Assembly (NCBI GenBank): GCA_009840225.1
Contig: VXOE01000084.1
Span: 1 to 37,145, forward strand
Source: Caldilineaceae bacterium SB0662_bin_25
Lineage (GTDB): Bacteria; Chloroflexota; Anaerolineae; Caldilineales; Caldilineaceae
DNA length: 37,145 nt
Direction of reading: 5' to 3'
Part shown: positions 17,132 to 28,031 of the stretch, piece after piece
Position numbering within the stretch: position 1 is the stretch's first letter
Layout: every line of letters starts with the position of its first letter
The notes under the pieces: generated by a model
Databases searched by the model: none
What the model was told of the DNA's origin: nothing
What the model saw: only the letters and a program-made list of their open reading frames with translations
Position numbers and translations under genes: made by a program

Positions 17132-18133
17132 GTGGCAACCATCTATTATGAGAATGACGCTGACCTAGCGCGATTGGAAGGCAAGAAGATCGCGGTGATC
17201 GGCTACGGCAGCCAGGGCCATGCCCACGCTCTGAACATGAAGGACAGCGGCCAGGACGTACGGATCGGGTTGCACGAGGGCAGCCGCAGCAAGGCGAAGG
17301 CCGAAGCCGATGGTTTGCGGGTCGTAAGTGTGGCGGACGCGGCTCGCGAAGCCGATATGATTATGGTCGTCATCCCCGACCCGATCCAAGGCAAGGTATA
17401 CGAGGAGCAGATTCAACCCAATCTGGAGGCCGGCAACACGCTGATGTTCGCGCACGGTTTCAACGTACGCTACGGCTTTATCGTGGCACCCGATGACGTT
17501 GACGTGTCGATGGTAGCACCGAAAGCCCCCGGCCACAGGGTGCGGGAAGTCTTTACCGAAGGTTCAGGTGTGCCTGCGCTGGTTGCCATCCATCAGGACG
17601 CCTCCGGGAACGCGCTGGCCAACGCGCTCGCCTACGCCAAAGCGATCGGTTCGGCACGTGCAGGCGTATTGGAGACGACGTTTGCCGAGGAGACGGAGAC
17701 CGACCTGTTTGGCGAGCAGACGGTCCTTTGCGGCGGTGTCAGCGAACTGATCAAGGCCGGCTTTGAGATTCTTGTCGATGCCGGTTACCAACCTGAAATC
17801 GCTTACTTCGAATGCTTGCATGAACTTAAGCTGATTGTGGATCTTATGTATCAGGGCGGGTTGAACTACATGCGGTACAGCGTCAGTGATACTGCGGAAT
17901 GGGGCGACTATAAGAGCGGTCAACGCGTCATTACCGACGAGACCAAAGAGTCGATGCGGAAGATTTTGGCGGACGTCCAGTCGGGGGCTTTTGCCGAAGA
18001 GTGGATGGACGAGTACCACGGCGGCGGCAAGGTGTACTACGAGAGGCGCCGCAACGAGCAGAATCAGCAGTTGGAGAACGTGGGCAAGGAGTTGCGAAGG
18101 ATGATGACTTTCCTGGACGCAAAGGAAATCTAG
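17132..18133 (+). CDS. ilvC: ketol-acid reductoisomerase
   Basis: Isomerises and reduces acetohydroxy acids with NADPH and Mg2+, the second common step to valine, leucine and isoleucine. It has 333 residues, the usual class I length. The nucleotide-binding [10 protein letters not shown] is at residues 24-33, and the magnesium ligands D191 and E195 lie in ETDLFGEQ. The conserved C-terminal block includes [14 protein letters not shown]. It starts at GTG, fixed by GGAGGGG at 17122-17128. The 149 bases between ilvN and ilvC hold no gene that I can support. Confidence 0.96.
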   Translation: MATIYYENDADLARLEGKKIAVIGYGSQGHAHALNMKDSGQDVRIGLHEGSRSKAKAEADGLRVVSVADAAREADMIMVVIPDPIQGKVYEEQIQPNLEAGNTLMFAHGFNVRYGFIVAPDDVDVSMVAPKAPGHRVREVFTEGSGVPALVAIHQDASGNALANALAYAKAIGSARAGVLETTFAEETETDLFGEQTVLCGGVSELIKAGFEILVDAGYQPEIAYFECLHELKLIVDLMYQGGLNYMRYSVSDTAEWGDYKSGQRVITDETKESMRKILADVQSGAFAEEWMDEYHGGGKVYYERRRNEQNQQLENVGKELRRMMTFLDAKEI

Positions 18134-18172
18134 GCGTTTGGCGACAGGTCTCGTTTGAGAGGAAAGGGGGTG

Positions 18173-18316
18173 ATGAACATGGATGACGGCCTTAGTGACC
18201 TTATTTTGCGCGCTGCGTCGTACTCCGCGCTCTCTACGTCCCCCGCCGCTCTGAGCGAGGGAGGACGAAACTGTCATCTGTTGAACAGATTCACCTCCGG
18301 AGGCATCTTGCCATGA
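18173..18316 (+). CDS. 47-aa ORF translationally coupled to leuA
   Basis: A 47-codon ORF preceded by a very strong ribosome site (AAAGGGGGTG directly before the ATG). It ends in TGA overlapping the leuA start as ATGA (18313-18316). It begins [17 protein letters not shown] and ends in a Gly/Ile/Leu tail; I recognise no family. Eight residues are Leu, not clustered enough for a confident leader-peptide call. The leuA ribosome site GGAGG (18299-18303) directly follows its complement CCTCC (18294-18298). That CCTCC could instead pair with an upstream GGAGG near 18270 inside this ORF. Translation of the ORF may therefore govern access to the leuA start. It could also be a chance frame. Confidence 0.5.
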   Translation: MNMDDGLSDLILRAASYSALSTSPAALSEGGRNCHLLNRFTSGGILP

Positions 18317-20085
18317 CCAACACAATTGACGCACAGCAACCGGACGGGGCTCCCGAAGAGGACTTCTCGCCGATCGACATTGAACAGTTCCGATTGGGCG
18401 ACGTCGAACATTGGGCGAAGGGAGTTGCCCACGGCAATACGGTTCTCGTCTTTGACACGACGTTGCGCGATGGAGAGCAGTCGCCCGGCGCCACGTTGAA
18501 TGAGCAGGAGAAGCTTGAAATAGCCCGCCAGCTGGCTCGCCTGGGAATCGACATTATGGAGGCCGGTTTTCCGGCTGCCTCACCCGGCGACCTAGCCGCT
18601 GTGAAGCGCATCGCAGAAACTGTAGGCCGGTCTCCCCGCAGGGACGACGACGGCAATGTAGGTGCGCCGCCTATCATTGCCGGCCTGGCCAGGGCGAATA
18701 AGGACGACATAGACAAAGCCTGGGAAGCGGTACAGGGGGCGGTTCGACCCCGAATCCATACGTTTCTCGCCACCAGCGACATTCACATGCAGCACAAGCT
18801 GCGTATGTCGCCCAACGAAGTGCTGGAAACCGTGGGGGACATGGTGCAGTATGCCCGCAGCCTCTGCGAGAACGTCGAGTTCAGCCCTGAGGATGCTGGC
18901 CGGAGCGACCCGGCGTTTCTGGTAAAGGTGTGTAGCGTTGCGGTACAGGCGGGCGCCACCACACTGAACATCCCGGATACTGTTGGCTACACAACGCCGG
19001 AGGAGTTTGGTGACCTGATCGAGTATCTGCGCGAGAACGTGGAGGGCGGCAAGGACGTAATCTTCAGCGTTCATTGCCACAATGACCTGGGGCTGGCGAC
19101 GGCAAATACGCTGGCCGGTGTGCAGAACGGCGCCCGCCAGATCGAGGTAACCATTAACGGTATCGGCGAACGGGCCGGAAATACGAGCCTGGAGGAGACG
19201 GTGATGGCGTTGTATACACGCCAATCCGTATTCGACCTGCGCACCAATATCCGCAGCCAGGAAATCCATCGCAGCAGCGACATGGTCAGCCGGTATACCG
19301 GTATGGTGATCCAGCCAAACAAGGCGATCGTTGGGACCAACGCGTTTGCGCACGAGGCGGGCATCCACCAGGACGGTATGCTGAAGAACAAGCGCACCTA
19401 CGAAATCATGGACGCCGACACGATCGGATTGCACCAGAGCCGTCTGGTGCTCGGCAAGCATTCGGGCCGCCATGCGCTGGGCGTGCGCCTGCAGGAGATG
19501 GGCTACCACCTGGAACGGGAAGAGTTGAACGAGGTGTTTTCACGTTTCAAGGACCTGGCCGATAAGAAGAAGACGGTCACCGACGCAGACATCGAGGCGC
19601 TGGTGGCGGATGAACTGTATCAGCCGATAGAAATTTGGGAGCTAAAGGGGATACAGGTACAGTGCGGGACAAATATGACGCCGACTGCTGTGGTTACTCT
19701 GCGAAATAACGAGACAGAAGAGGAGATCACTGAGGCCAGCTTTGGGGCGGGTCCGGTGGATGCCGTCTACAGTTGTATAGATAAGGTCGTGCAACAGCCG
19801 AATGAGCTGACAGAGTTTCTGGTGCAGGCGGTGACTGAGGGGATTGACGCCAATGGCGACGTGACTGTCAGAATCGAGGCGCCGGAGAGCCGGGGTCATA
19901 GCAGGACGGCGCAAGGGCGTCCGCGACGGCGGCTTTTCAGTGGGCGCGGGGTTGACACGGATATTATCGTGGCGAGTACGAAGGCCTACCTGCAGGCGTT
20001 GAATAAGCTTTGCGCGGCTGATGAGGATGACGCTGAGGTTGCGATCGCGGCGGGTGATTCAGAGGTGGCTACGGTAGGTATCTAA
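18313..20085 (+). CDS. leuA: 2-isopropylmalate synthase
   Basis: Condenses acetyl-CoA with 2-oxoisovalerate, the first committed step to leucine. It has 590 residues, longer than the common ~515. The catalytic barrel opens with [13 protein letters not shown] at about residue 50, and the metal ligands are H254 and H256 in HCHND. The [14 protein letters not shown] motif follows. The C-terminal ~130 residues resemble the leucine-binding regulatory domain, so feedback inhibition is expected. Extra length comes from a ~45-residue acidic N-terminal extension, a short insert near residues 110-120 ([10 protein letters not shown]) and an acidic tail. The ATG overlaps the end of the 47-codon ORF. A strong terminator follows. 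Confidence 0.95.
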   Translation: MTNTIDAQQPDGAPEEDFSPIDIEQFRLGDVEHWAKGVAHGNTVLVFDTTLRDGEQSPGATLNEQEKLEIARQLARLGIDIMEAGFPAASPGDLAAVKRIAETVGRSPRRDDDGNVGAPPIIAGLARANKDDIDKAWEAVQGAVRPRIHTFLATSDIHMQHKLRMSPNEVLETVGDMVQYARSLCENVEFSPEDAGRSDPAFLVKVCSVAVQAGATTLNIPDTVGYTTPEEFGDLIEYLRENVEGGKDVIFSVHCHNDLGLATANTLAGVQNGARQIEVTINGIGERAGNTSLEETVMALYTRQSVFDLRTNIRSQEIHRSSDMVSRYTGMVIQPNKAIVGTNAFAHEAGIHQDGMLKNKRTYEIMDADTIGLHQSRLVLGKHSGRHALGVRLQEMGYHLEREELNEVFSRFKDLADKKKTVTDADIEALVADELYQPIEIWELKGIQVQCGTNMTPTAVVTLRNNETEEEITEASFGAGPVDAVYSCIDKVVQQPNELTEFLVQAVTEGIDANGDVTVRIEAPESRGHSRTAQGRPRRRLFSGRGVDTDIIVASTKAYLQALNKLCAADEDDAEVAIAAGDSEVATVGI

Positions 20086-20104
20086 AGAGAGTAGGTAACG
20101 AACA

Positions 20105-20137
20105 AGCGGCGATTGGGCAATCCCAGTCGCCGCTTTT
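20105..20137 (+). terminator. intrinsic terminator after leuA
   Basis: AGCGGCGATTGGG (20105-20117) folds onto the sequence ending TCGCCGCT (20127-20134), giving a 13-bp stem with a single G-T wobble and a 4-base loop. Four T follow. It lies 19 bases after the leuA stop and should end the ilv-leu transcript. Confidence 0.9.
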
Positions 20138-20569
20138 GCAGTTAGAGCACTAACACTGAGGTGAATGCAAAGCGACGAATTTGGACCTTGGGAGAAAGTT
20201 CAAGCGCCGGGACATGATCTTCTTGAATGGGAAGGCTATGAAGTATGCTTTTGCACGCTCTGGCAGCAGTCCAAAGGATTTCGCGAACTCCAAGAGCGAC
20301 CTCTGTCCGCCCCATTCTCAAGACAGGGGGAAACAAGGCGTGAGATGTCGTTTCATAGCGGAAACTCTAACGAGGAAGTTGTCGTATCAGCACTCAGGAA
20401 GGTATGTTCCGTTCTGATTGGGAGCCCTGCCAAATGACCGTGCGGACCCGCTGGGGTGAGGGTGTCGAGATTGACTGGATGTCCCGGTAGGTCTGTGTTG
20501 AGTGGCAAGGCACAAAGAGAAGCGGCCGAAGTAACTTACGTTGGGGTCTTCCAGCCTTTGATTCTCACG
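20138..20569. other. unassigned region, possible small ORF or relic
   Basis: This stretch holds overlapping short frames on both strands, the longest a 90-codon plus-strand frame at 20165-20437 with GAGGTG just 1 base before its ATG. None is recognisable and they contradict one another, so I do not call a gene. Composition is more AT-rich than the biosynthetic genes, as in the following two genes. Confidence 0.3.
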
Positions 20570-22573
20570 ATGAAAACTCACCATAAGAGATTCCTGATAG
20601 CGAGTCGTCTTGGCGGCGTTTTCGGCAAAATCTCACGCTATGCCAACACAGTCCTCATTGCTCTCCTAATCACCTCGACAATACCGGCGCACACTATCTT
20701 CGCGCAGGAAACGCCTCCTGTCACTTACACCTTTCAGGAGTGTGACCAGATCGAAGAGGCTCGTTTGCGGGATGAGTTGAACTCCATTACCCAGTCCATT
20801 TTCGAGCCCGAAAAGATACGTTTGGAGATAGAGGCGATTGTCGATCGCAAATGGGCGGAGTTAGACCTTGATTCCACGGTTGATGCGGCTGTGGACGCGG
20901 CCGTCGAAAAGGCACGTAGCGAAACTGACTGGTGGGAACGAGTTAAATCCAATTGGTCGGCGGATACGACCAAGGAGTTAACAGAAAAGGTTGCCACATA
21001 CGCTTTTGGCTCTGATAGTTTCGCGAACGCCGTCAACCTACTGTCCGAGGACATCGCCAGTGAACTGTTGGATGAACTTCGGGTGATGACTGCCAAGTCG
21101 GCTTCTTCAGCGTTGCAATGTGTACAGGCGTTTATCGGCGACACGTTCTCTCAGACTATGGCGGCAGTATTAGATGAACATATTCAAGAGAGAATCGACG
21201 AGATCGTAGTTGACCCGGATCCCGAGAGTGCAACTATCCTGGATATTTTAGAGTTGCACCCAGAGCTCTTGAGTGGCGTTGCGGTCATAGTAGGGACTCA
21301 GCTTGCAAAGCAGTTTGCAGCTAAGATGGCCCAAAACATCGCCGGAAAGATCGTAGTGCGTATTCTGGGGAAGTTGGCCACCTCGGCAATTCCTCTTGTC
21401 GGCTGGATTATCGGTGGGGGTCTCATCGTATGGGATGTGATCAACGCGGGCGAGGGTGCCTTCCCACAGATCCGGGCTGCACTCCAGGAGGACCAGACAA
21501 AGGCTGAACTTCGCAAACAGATTGCCAGCGAAGTGCACGAAGAGCTTCTTGCTGAACTGGACTTAACAGAACTGTCCCGTTCTGTTTCCAACGATGTATA
21601 CAGCCAGTGGCAGGGATTCCGCAGTAAGTATGGACGAGTGCTGGAGCTCGCCGAAACTAACTCCCGATTCCAAGGGCTTCTAGATGATACCCCCGTGGAA
21701 GATGTAAAAAAGTTGGCTGATTTCGTTTCAGTGGTGGAGGCAAAGCTCGGCTCGGAAAGATTGGAGAGCCTGCTCGATAAGGGACAGTTTGAGCGACTGC
21801 TTGCTCTTCCTCAAGAGGTTCTTGAGATGCTCGAATTAGGCGTTGATCCCGACGTCGTAATCGAATGGGCAAATCTGGCTGGAGAATCAGTTGTACTACT
21901 CGTCGCGACGGAACTGTACCGCGTTGCATCTCCTTCTGACTTCAGGGATCGGGCAGATCTGGAACGGGTTTTAGTTCTGGACGATGCTGAACTCATTCAG
22001 AAGGCGATGCTTCTTGAGCGGGAAGAACGGGGTGCTGTATTGGCATTGCCAACCGTACATATCAAACAGGTCTTGGAGGCGCTCTCGCCAGACGAGCTGT
22101 CCTGGCTGGCCAAGGCGTATCTGACCAAACTGAATGCACAGGAGAGAAACGTCCTTGTTGACCGAATTCTTCGCGAGCCGAAGTTGATCACTGAACTGGG
22201 AGTCGAGTTTGTCCAGGTGACCTTGTTGAAAAGCCAAGATTTAGAAGAGACTCTTGACTATATTGCCCTGAAAACGAGAGACAGACTGTGGGTCAGTCAA
22301 GTCTTTGACATGCTGTCATCGATTAGGCCAGCTCTTTCCGGTGAATTGTCCTGGTCTCTGTTCTGGCACTATGAGGGGCCAATCCTGAGGAATTCCTTAT
22401 ATTTGCTGGCGGGACTAATCGTTCTTGCGATTTTCTGGAGCAGGATAAGGTCTCGCCGCCAACGTCAGGACGTGAATGTGACGTTAGTACTTCCAGAGGG
22501 CAGCGTTGGCAGCGGAAGTGACGCCGATTCTCAAGATAGAGAAGGCAAGAGAGACGGAGAGAGCGGGCAGTGA
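20570..22573 (+). CDS. large exported/membrane-anchored protein of unknown function
   Basis: A 667-residue protein that I do not recognise. The N terminus looks like a signal sequence: a basic start (KTHHKRF), a hydrophobic core around residues 27-40, and possible cleavage after A45 (IFA-QE). A long acidic helical region follows. A hydrophobic block at about 235-296 contains [18 protein letters not shown] and could insert in or span the membrane. A Leu/Glu-rich helical domain comes next, then a C-terminal membrane helix (about 606-628) and a charged tail ending in Gly/Ser/Asp-rich sequence. I took the ATG at 20570 because it places the signal sequence near the start; no ribosome site is clear. 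Its last bases overlap the next gene as GTGA, implying joint translation. Confidence 0.72.
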   Translation: MKTHHKRFLIASRLGGVFGKISRYANTVLIALLITSTIPAHTIFAQETPPVTYTFQECDQIEEARLRDELNSITQSIFEPEKIRLEIEAIVDRKWAELDLDSTVDAAVDAAVEKARSETDWWERVKSNWSADTTKELTEKVATYAFGSDSFANAVNLLSEDIASELLDELRVMTAKSASSALQCVQAFIGDTFSQTMAAVLDEHIQERIDEIVVDPDPESATILDILELHPELLSGVAVIVGTQLAKQFAAKMAQNIAGKIVVRILGKLATSAIPLVGWIIGGGLIVWDVINAGEGAFPQIRAALQEDQTKAELRKQIASEVHEELLAELDLTELSRSVSNDVYSQWQGFRSKYGRVLELAETNSRFQGLLDDTPVEDVKKLADFVSVVEAKLGSERLESLLDKGQFERLLALPQEVLEMLELGVDPDVVIEWANLAGESVVLLVATELYRVASPSDFRDRADLERVLVLDDAELIQKAMLLEREERGAVLALPTVHIKQVLEALSPDELSWLAKAYLTKLNAQERNVLVDRILREPKLITELGVEFVQVTLLKSQDLEETLDYIALKTRDRLWVSQVFDMLSSIRPALSGELSWSLFWHYEGPILRNSLYLLAGLIVLAIFWSRIRSRRQRQDVNVTLVLPEGSVGSGSDADSQDREGKRDGESGQ

Positions 22574-22899
22574 CCCTGATTGCACTTGACGGAACACACC
22601 GCAGCGACGTCGAGGTAGGCGAACTGCTGGTTGTCGTCGTCGTTTACGCCGCCAACATCGTGAAGGATGTGAGGGAGAACATCCGCAATCTTGTCGGCGG
22701 GCGTATGACCCACTACGAGACCTTGATAGCTAAGGCAATTGAACAAGGACTAGCCGATCTCGAGGAGAAGGCCTCTGCCAAGGGTTATGACGGCGTCCTA
22801 GGCGTCAAGATCAGCCATCCCGTGGTTGTAGACGGGGGCGTGGAAGTAATCATTTATGGGAATGGCTACCACTTGTCAGCAAGGGTGCCGGAAAGTTGA
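22570..22899 (+). CDS. YbjQ / UPF0145 family protein
   Basis: A 109-residue protein matching the YbjQ (UPF0145, heavy-metal-binding-domain) family. The diagnostic part runs from [18 protein letters not shown] through [21 protein letters not shown] to the [13 protein letters not shown] strand. Known members form small symmetric oligomers; their function is not established. It starts with GTG, overlapping the stop of the preceding gene by four bases. The first ~25 residues differ from the usual YbjQ start. Pairing with a large membrane-anchored protein suggests the two work together, which is inference from the overlap only. Confidence 0.78.
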   Translation: MTLIALDGTHRSDVEVGELLVVVVVYAANIVKDVRENIRNLVGGRMTHYETLIAKAIEQGLADLEEKASAKGYDGVLGVKISHPVVVDGGVEVIIYGNGYHLSARVPES

Positions 22900-23027
22900 C
22901 GAACCGGTAGTTCTCGTGTAAATTATGCGAAATGATGGCGGGATTATGCCGCCAGAATTTCATCTGTTTGCAAGGTTTTCGCGGTACGACAACGATGTCA
23001 TCCGGTCTTTGCATACACTCTTCCTTC

Positions 23028-23089
23028 GCATACGGAGCGGATTGAAGCCGCTCGGATGCAGAGTAGTTACCCCCTAACCAACTACTCTG
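23028..23089 (+). promoter_or_regulatory. two tandem stem-loops in the gltB leader
   Basis: The first stem is GAGCGG (23035-23040) with CCGCTC (23048-23053), extended by GCAT (23028-23031) with ATGC (23056-23059). The second is a perfect 10-bp stem, CAGAGTAGTT (23059-23068) with AACTACTCTG (23080-23089), around an 11-base loop. No T run follows, so these are not simple terminators. They lie 45 bases before gltB and may regulate its message or bind a protein. The rest of the 22900-23133 gap shows no gene and no convincing promoter. Confidence 0.5.
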
Positions 23090-23133
23090 AAAGTACTTCG
23101 CGAAACGGAAGACATACTTGAGGAGATGTCGTT

Positions 23134-26100
23134 ATGTCGGAAAAGCAACTTACTCCTTCTTGTTGTCACCATCACACGCCCCATGCACAACCCGGTCTGC
23201 CGGCCAAGCAAGGTCTGTACGACCCGCGCTATGAGCACGACGCGTGCGGGGTTGGATTCGTGGTCAACATCAAGGGAGAAAAGTCGAACGCCATCGTCAC
23301 TCAGGGGCTGGAGGTACTGCTTAACCTTGCGCATCGGGGCGCGTGCGGATGCGAGCCGAACACGGGTGACGGAGCCGGTGTTCTCATGCAGATGCCGGAT
23401 AAGTTCATGCGGCGGGTCGCCGAGGAGGAGGGGATCGACTTGCCTCCAGAGGGCGACTACGCGGTTGGGATGATCTTTCTTCCCCCGAGAGGGGATTACC
23501 GCTTCCTGTGCGAGCAACTTTTTGAAAGGATCATCCGCTCGGAAGGACAGACTGTTCTCGGCTGGCGCACGGTTCCGACGGCCAATGATGAGCTGGGCCA
23601 CACGGCTCGCATCGGCGAACCGGTCGTGCGGCAGGTTTTCATCGGGCGCAACTCTAGTCGGTTGACTGGAGACGACGACCTTGCATTCGAGCGCAAACTA
23701 TATGTGATTCGAAAGCAGGCGGAAAACCGGATCCGGTATTCCCAGTTGCGCGAAGGCGACGCGTTCTACGTTGCCAGCCTCTCATCGCGCACAGTCGTTT
23801 ACAAAGGCATGTTGATGGCGCCGCAGGTCAAGGGATTTTACCCTGATTTGCTGGATGGGGATATGGAATCGGCCCTGATCGTCATTCACTCGCGGTTCAG
23901 TACCAATACCTTCCCCAGTTGGGAGCGTGCTCACCCTTACCGATACATGATTCACAATGGTGAGATCAACACGCTGCGCGGGAACGAGAACTGGATGTTC
24001 GCCAGACAGTCCCAGTTTGAGAGCGAGTTGTTTGGCAGCGACATCAAGAAGATTCTGCCGATCATTCACGATGACGGCAGCGACTCGGCTAAATTCGATG
24101 AAACGCTTGAGTTCCTTTATCTGTCCGGGCGGACGCTGCCGCACGCGATGATGATGATGATTCCGGAGCCGTGGTCGCAGCATGAAACGATGAGCGACGC
24201 CAAGAAGGCTTTCTACGAGTACCACAGCACCATGATGGAGCCGTGGGACGGGCCGGCCTCCATGGTCTTTACCGACGGTACAATTGTAGGTGCGGTGTTG
24301 GACCGCAACGGGCTGCGTCCCTCGCGCTACTGCGTCACCAAAGACGACATGGTGGTGATGGCATCTGAGGTAGGCGTACTGCCGATGGAGCCGGAGCGCA
24401 TCGTCAAGAAGGCGCGCCTGGAACCGGGCCGGATGTTCCTGGTCGATACTTCGCAAGGCCGCATCATTTCCGACGAGGAGCTCAAGGAGACGATGGCCGG
24501 CGCGCATCCTTACCGCGAGTGGCTTGACGAGCACCTGGTCAGCCTGGATGAGCTTCCCGAGCCGGAGGCGGAAGTACCGGGTGTTAACCACGGTACCATG
24601 CTCGAGCGGCAACAGATTTTCGGTTACACATTTGAGCAGCTGCGTATACTGATGGCGCCAATGGCCACCGACGGGGTCGAAGCGTTGGGCGCCATGGGCA
24701 ACGACACGCCGGCGGCGGCTCTGTCCAACCACTCTCAGCTGCTTTACAACTATTTCAAACAGCTCTTTGCCCAGGTGACCAACCCGCCGATCGACGCGAT
24801 CCGCGAGGAACTGATCACCGCCACCGAGGTAATGATGGGCACCGAGTTGAACTTGCTTGAGACCAAGCCGGAGAACTGCCACCAACTCAAGCTCAGACAG
24901 CCCATCCTCACCAACGAGGAGCTGGCAAAGATCCGGCACATTGAGAGCAGCGGCGCCGAGGGCTTCCGCACCAAGACTCTTCCGATTCTCTTCGACGTAC
25001 ACGGCGGAAGGGATGCGCTGGAACAGGCGCTTGAAGACCTGTTTCAGACGGCGACCGAGGCAATCGAAGAAGGGTATAATATCCTGATTCTTTCGGACCG
25101 TGGCGTTGGTCCCGGCATTGCGCCGATCCCGGCATTGCTGGCTACGTCAGGGTTGCACCACCATCTTATCCGCAATGAGACACGAACGCGCACAGCGCTG
25201 GTTGTGGAGTCGGGCGAACCGCGTGAGGTTCACCACCTTTCTCTACTCATTGGATTTGGCGCCACGGCGGTCAATCCATATCTGGCGCTGGAGACACTGG
25301 ACCAGATGATACAGGACCGGCTTCTCGTCGATATCGACCACGACACCGCGATTTACAACTACGTTAAGGCGGCGATGAAGGGTGTCGTCAAAGTGCTTTC
25401 AAAGATGGGCATCTCGACCATCCAGAGTTACTGCGGCGCTCAGATATTCGAAGCACTTGGGTTGAGCCAGAGATTGGTAGACAAGTATTTTACCTGGACT
25501 TCCAGCCGCGTAGAGGGTATCGGTCTCTCCGAGATCTTCGACGAAATAAAGATTCGGCACGACAGGGCCTACCCTGTTCGCCTGTACGCTCAGTCTGAAT
25601 CCAACGGGCACGGTCTGGTTCCTTTGAAGCCGGAAGTGTCTGCTGCCAACGGTAACGGGCACGGCGGCCAGCTGCTCTCCCCCGGCGGCGACTACCAGTG
25701 GCGCAAAGATGGGGAGTTGCACCTTTTCAATCCACGTACGGTACACCTGCTGCAAAAGGCGACTCGCGACAACGACTACGCGTCCTTCAAGGCGTACACG
25801 AAGGACATCGACGAGATGAACAAGGAGTGGTGCAACCTGCGGGGCCTGCTGGAGTTTGATTTTGAAGGCACCGATAGTATCCCGATCGATGAAGTTGAGC
25901 CGGTGGAGTCGATCTGCAAACGCTTCAAGACCGGAGCCATGTCTTACGGCTCGATCAGCAAAGAGGCGCATGAGACTCTTGCCATCGCGATGAACCGCAT
26001 CGGGGGGCGGAGCAACACGGGCGAAGGCGGGGAGGATCCGGCCCGATACATCCTTGAGCCGAACGGTGATTCGAAGAACAGCGCCATCAAGCAGGTGGCA

Positions 26101-27954
26101 TCTGCCCGCTTCGGGGTGACCAGCAACTATCTTGTCAATGCGAGGGAGTTGCAGATCAAGATGGCGCAGGGGGCCAAGCCAGGCGAAGGAGGCCAACTGC
26201 CTGGGAAGAAGGTCTACCCGTGGATTGCGGAAGTGCGGCACTCGACGCCCGGCGTGGGATTAATCTCGCCGCCGCCGCACCATGACATCTATTCGATCGA
26301 AGATCTGGCCGAGCTGATTCACGACCTGAAGAACTCGAACCACCACGCACGAATCAATGTGAAGCTGGTGTCGGAAGTTGGTGTGGGCACGGTTGCGGCC
26401 GGTGTAGCCAAGGGCCATGCCGACGTTATCCTGATCAGCGGCCATGACGGCGGGACCGGAGCTTCGCCGCAGACCAGCATCAAACATGCGGGCCTGCCCT
26501 GGGAGTTGGGTGTTGCCGAGACTCACCAGACTCTGCTCATCAACAATCTGCGCAGTCGCGTCGTCGTGGAGACCGACGGACAGCTCAAGACAGGGAGAGA
26601 CCTCGCAATTGCGGCTTTATTGGGCGCTGAGGAGTTCGGGTTTGCCACAAGCCCTCTGGTTGCGTTGGGATGCATCATGATGCGAGTCTGCCACCTGGAC
26701 ACCTGCCCTGTCGGCGTCGCCACGCAGAACCCCGAGCTGCGAAAGATGTTTACGGGCGACCCGCAGCACGTGGTCAATTTCATGTACTTTATCGCCCAGG
26801 AGTTGCGGGAGTACATGGCAAAGCTCGGCTTCCGAACGGTGAACGAGATGATTGGGCGAACCGACCGTCTGGAGGCACCGCACTCGATCGAACACTGGAA
26901 GGCACAAGGCATCGACTTGACCGCAATCCTGCATCGACCCGACGTGCCGGAGGATTGGGGGCGCTACTGCCAAATAGACCAGGACCACGGGCTGGACAAA
27001 GCACTGGACAATACGGCACTGCTCGAACTTTGCATGCCGGCACTCGAAAACAGTGTGGAAGATGTGCAACAGGCGCACGCCGCCCAGAGTGGCGACGGAG
27101 TGGAGAGTTCTCTGAAGCGAGTCAAAGTGTCACTGCCTATCCACAACACGAACCGGGTTGTGGGTACCATTACCGGCAGTGAGATCACGCGCCGTTTCGG
27201 ACCGGAAGGGCTGCCCGAAGACACGATTCAACTGCACTTCCAGGGCGCTGCCGGCCAGAGTTTCGGCGCATTCATTCCCAGAGGCATGACGCTCGAACTC
27301 GAGGGTGATGGCAACGACTATTTCGGGAAGGGGCTCTCAGGGGGAAAGATTATCGCCTACCCGCCCTACGGCTCAACTTTCAAGGCTGAAGACAACATTA
27401 TTATCGGCAACGTCGCCTTCTACGGGGCGACCAGCGGCGAAGCTTACATTCGCGGCATGGCGGGTGAGAGATTCTGTGTTCGAAATTCAGGCATGCACGC
27501 TGTCATCGAGGGCGTAGGCGACCACGGCTGCGAATACATGACTGGTGGCCGTGTGGTCGTATTGGGACGCACGGGAAGAAACTTTGCAGCAGGCATGTCC
27601 GGCGGCATCGCCTATGTCCTGGACGAGAAGCCTGTGGACGGCGTACACTTCGACAGACGGGTGAACCTGGAGATGGTTGAGATCGAGAAACTCGAAGATA
27701 CGGATGAGATTGCCGAAGTTCAAGAGATGGTCCAGCGCCACTATGCTTACACCAACTCGGAAGTGGCCGGAAGGATTCTGTCGGATTGGGACGCTTACGT
27801 TGGCAAGTTTGTCAAAGTGTTACCGAAAGATTATAAGCGCATGCTACAGTGTCTCGCCGAAGTAGAGGCCATGGGTCTAAAGGGGGCGGAGGCGATGATG
27901 GCCGCGTTCGAGCGCAACAGCCAGGACCTGGCGGCGCGGGTGAGCGGGAACTAA
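23134..27954 (+). CDS. gltB: glutamate synthase, large (alpha) subunit
   Basis: A 1606-residue glutamate synthase: it takes ammonia from glutamine and transfers it to 2-oxoglutarate through an internal tunnel, giving two glutamates. The glutaminase domain begins at C38 (HDACGVGF), so a 37-residue propeptide must be removed to free the nucleophilic Cys. The FMN-binding synthase domain covers about 850-1240, with SYGSIS and NTGEGGEDP. The [3Fe-4S] ligands C180-type are C1180, C1186 and C1191 in [13 protein letters not shown]. The C-terminal beta-helix occupies about 1335-1580. A Gly/Asn/His-rich linker (around 830-850) precedes the FMN part. GAGGAG lies upstream of the ATG. gltD follows after 77 bases. 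Confidence 0.97.
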   Translation: MSEKQLTPSCCHHHTPHAQPGLPAKQGLYDPRYEHDACGVGFVVNIKGEKSNAIVTQGLEVLLNLAHRGACGCEPNTGDGAGVLMQMPDKFMRRVAEEEGIDLPPEGDYAVGMIFLPPRGDYRFLCEQLFERIIRSEGQTVLGWRTVPTANDELGHTARIGEPVVRQVFIGRNSSRLTGDDDLAFERKLYVIRKQAENRIRYSQLREGDAFYVASLSSRTVVYKGMLMAPQVKGFYPDLLDGDMESALIVIHSRFSTNTFPSWERAHPYRYMIHNGEINTLRGNENWMFARQSQFESELFGSDIKKILPIIHDDGSDSAKFDETLEFLYLSGRTLPHAMMMMIPEPWSQHETMSDAKKAFYEYHSTMMEPWDGPASMVFTDGTIVGAVLDRNGLRPSRYCVTKDDMVVMASEVGVLPMEPERIVKKARLEPGRMFLVDTSQGRIISDEELKETMAGAHPYREWLDEHLVSLDELPEPEAEVPGVNHGTMLERQQIFGYTFEQLRILMAPMATDGVEALGAMGNDTPAAALSNHSQLLYNYFKQLFAQVTNPPIDAIREELITATEVMMGTELNLLETKPENCHQLKLRQPILTNEELAKIRHIESSGAEGFRTKTLPILFDVHGGRDALEQALEDLFQTATEAIEEGYNILILSDRGVGPGIAPIPALLATSGLHHHLIRNETRTRTALVVESGEPREVHHLSLLIGFGATAVNPYLALETLDQMIQDRLLVDIDHDTAIYNYVKAAMKGVVKVLSKMGISTIQSYCGAQIFEALGLSQRLVDKYFTWTSSRVEGIGLSEIFDEIKIRHDRAYPVRLYAQSESNGHGLVPLKPEVSAANGNGHGGQLLSPGGDYQWRKDGELHLFNPRTVHLLQKATRDNDYASFKAYTKDIDEMNKEWCNLRGLLEFDFEGTDSIPIDEVEPVESICKRFKTGAMSYGSISKEAHETLAIAMNRIGGRSNTGEGGEDPARYILEPNGDSKNSAIKQVASARFGVTSNYLVNARELQIKMAQGAKPGEGGQLPGKKVYPWIAEVRHSTPGVGLISPPPHHDIYSIEDLAELIHDLKNSNHHARINVKLVSEVGVGTVAAGVAKGHADVILISGHDGGTGASPQTSIKHAGLPWELGVAETHQTLLINNLRSRVVVETDGQLKTGRDLAIAALLGAEEFGFATSPLVALGCIMMRVCHLDTCPVGVATQNPELRKMFTGDPQHVVNFMYFIAQELREYMAKLGFRTVNEMIGRTDRLEAPHSIEHWKAQGIDLTAILHRPDVPEDWGRYCQIDQDHGLDKALDNTALLELCMPALENSVEDVQQAHAAQSGDGVESSLKRVKVSLPIHNTNRVVGTITGSEITRRFGPEGLPEDTIQLHFQGAAGQSFGAFIPRGMTLELEGDGNDYFGKGLSGGKIIAYPPYGSTFKAEDNIIIGNVAFYGATSGEAYIRGMAGERFCVRNSGMHAVIEGVGDHGCEYMTGGRVVVLGRTGRNFAAGMSGGIAYVLDEKPVDGVHFDRRVNLEMVEIEKLEDTDEIAEVQEMVQRHYAYTNSEVAGRILSDWDAYVGKFVKVLPKDYKRMLQCLAEVEAMGLKGAEAMMAAFERNSQDLAARVSGN

Positions 27955-28031
27955 GCATTGCGAGAGGGAGTGCATCGACCCGGTATTGCGCGTTGACCCT
28001 TTCCACGCAATACGCAGTCAGGAGATTTCGA

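Noticed and set aside
20165-20437. 90-codon plus-strand frame after the leuA terminator
   Set aside because: No recognisable product, conflicts with two other frames of similar length, and the possible ribosome site is too close to the ATG; kept only as an unassigned region.
23782-25002. Long minus-strand frame of 406 codons inside gltB
   Set aside because: Antisense shadow of gltB with His/Arg-rich, domain-free translation.
27849-28031. Extended N terminus of gltD
   Set aside because: The open frame upstream overlaps the end of gltB and is low-complexity Arg/Gly sequence; the family start and a good ribosome site support 28032.
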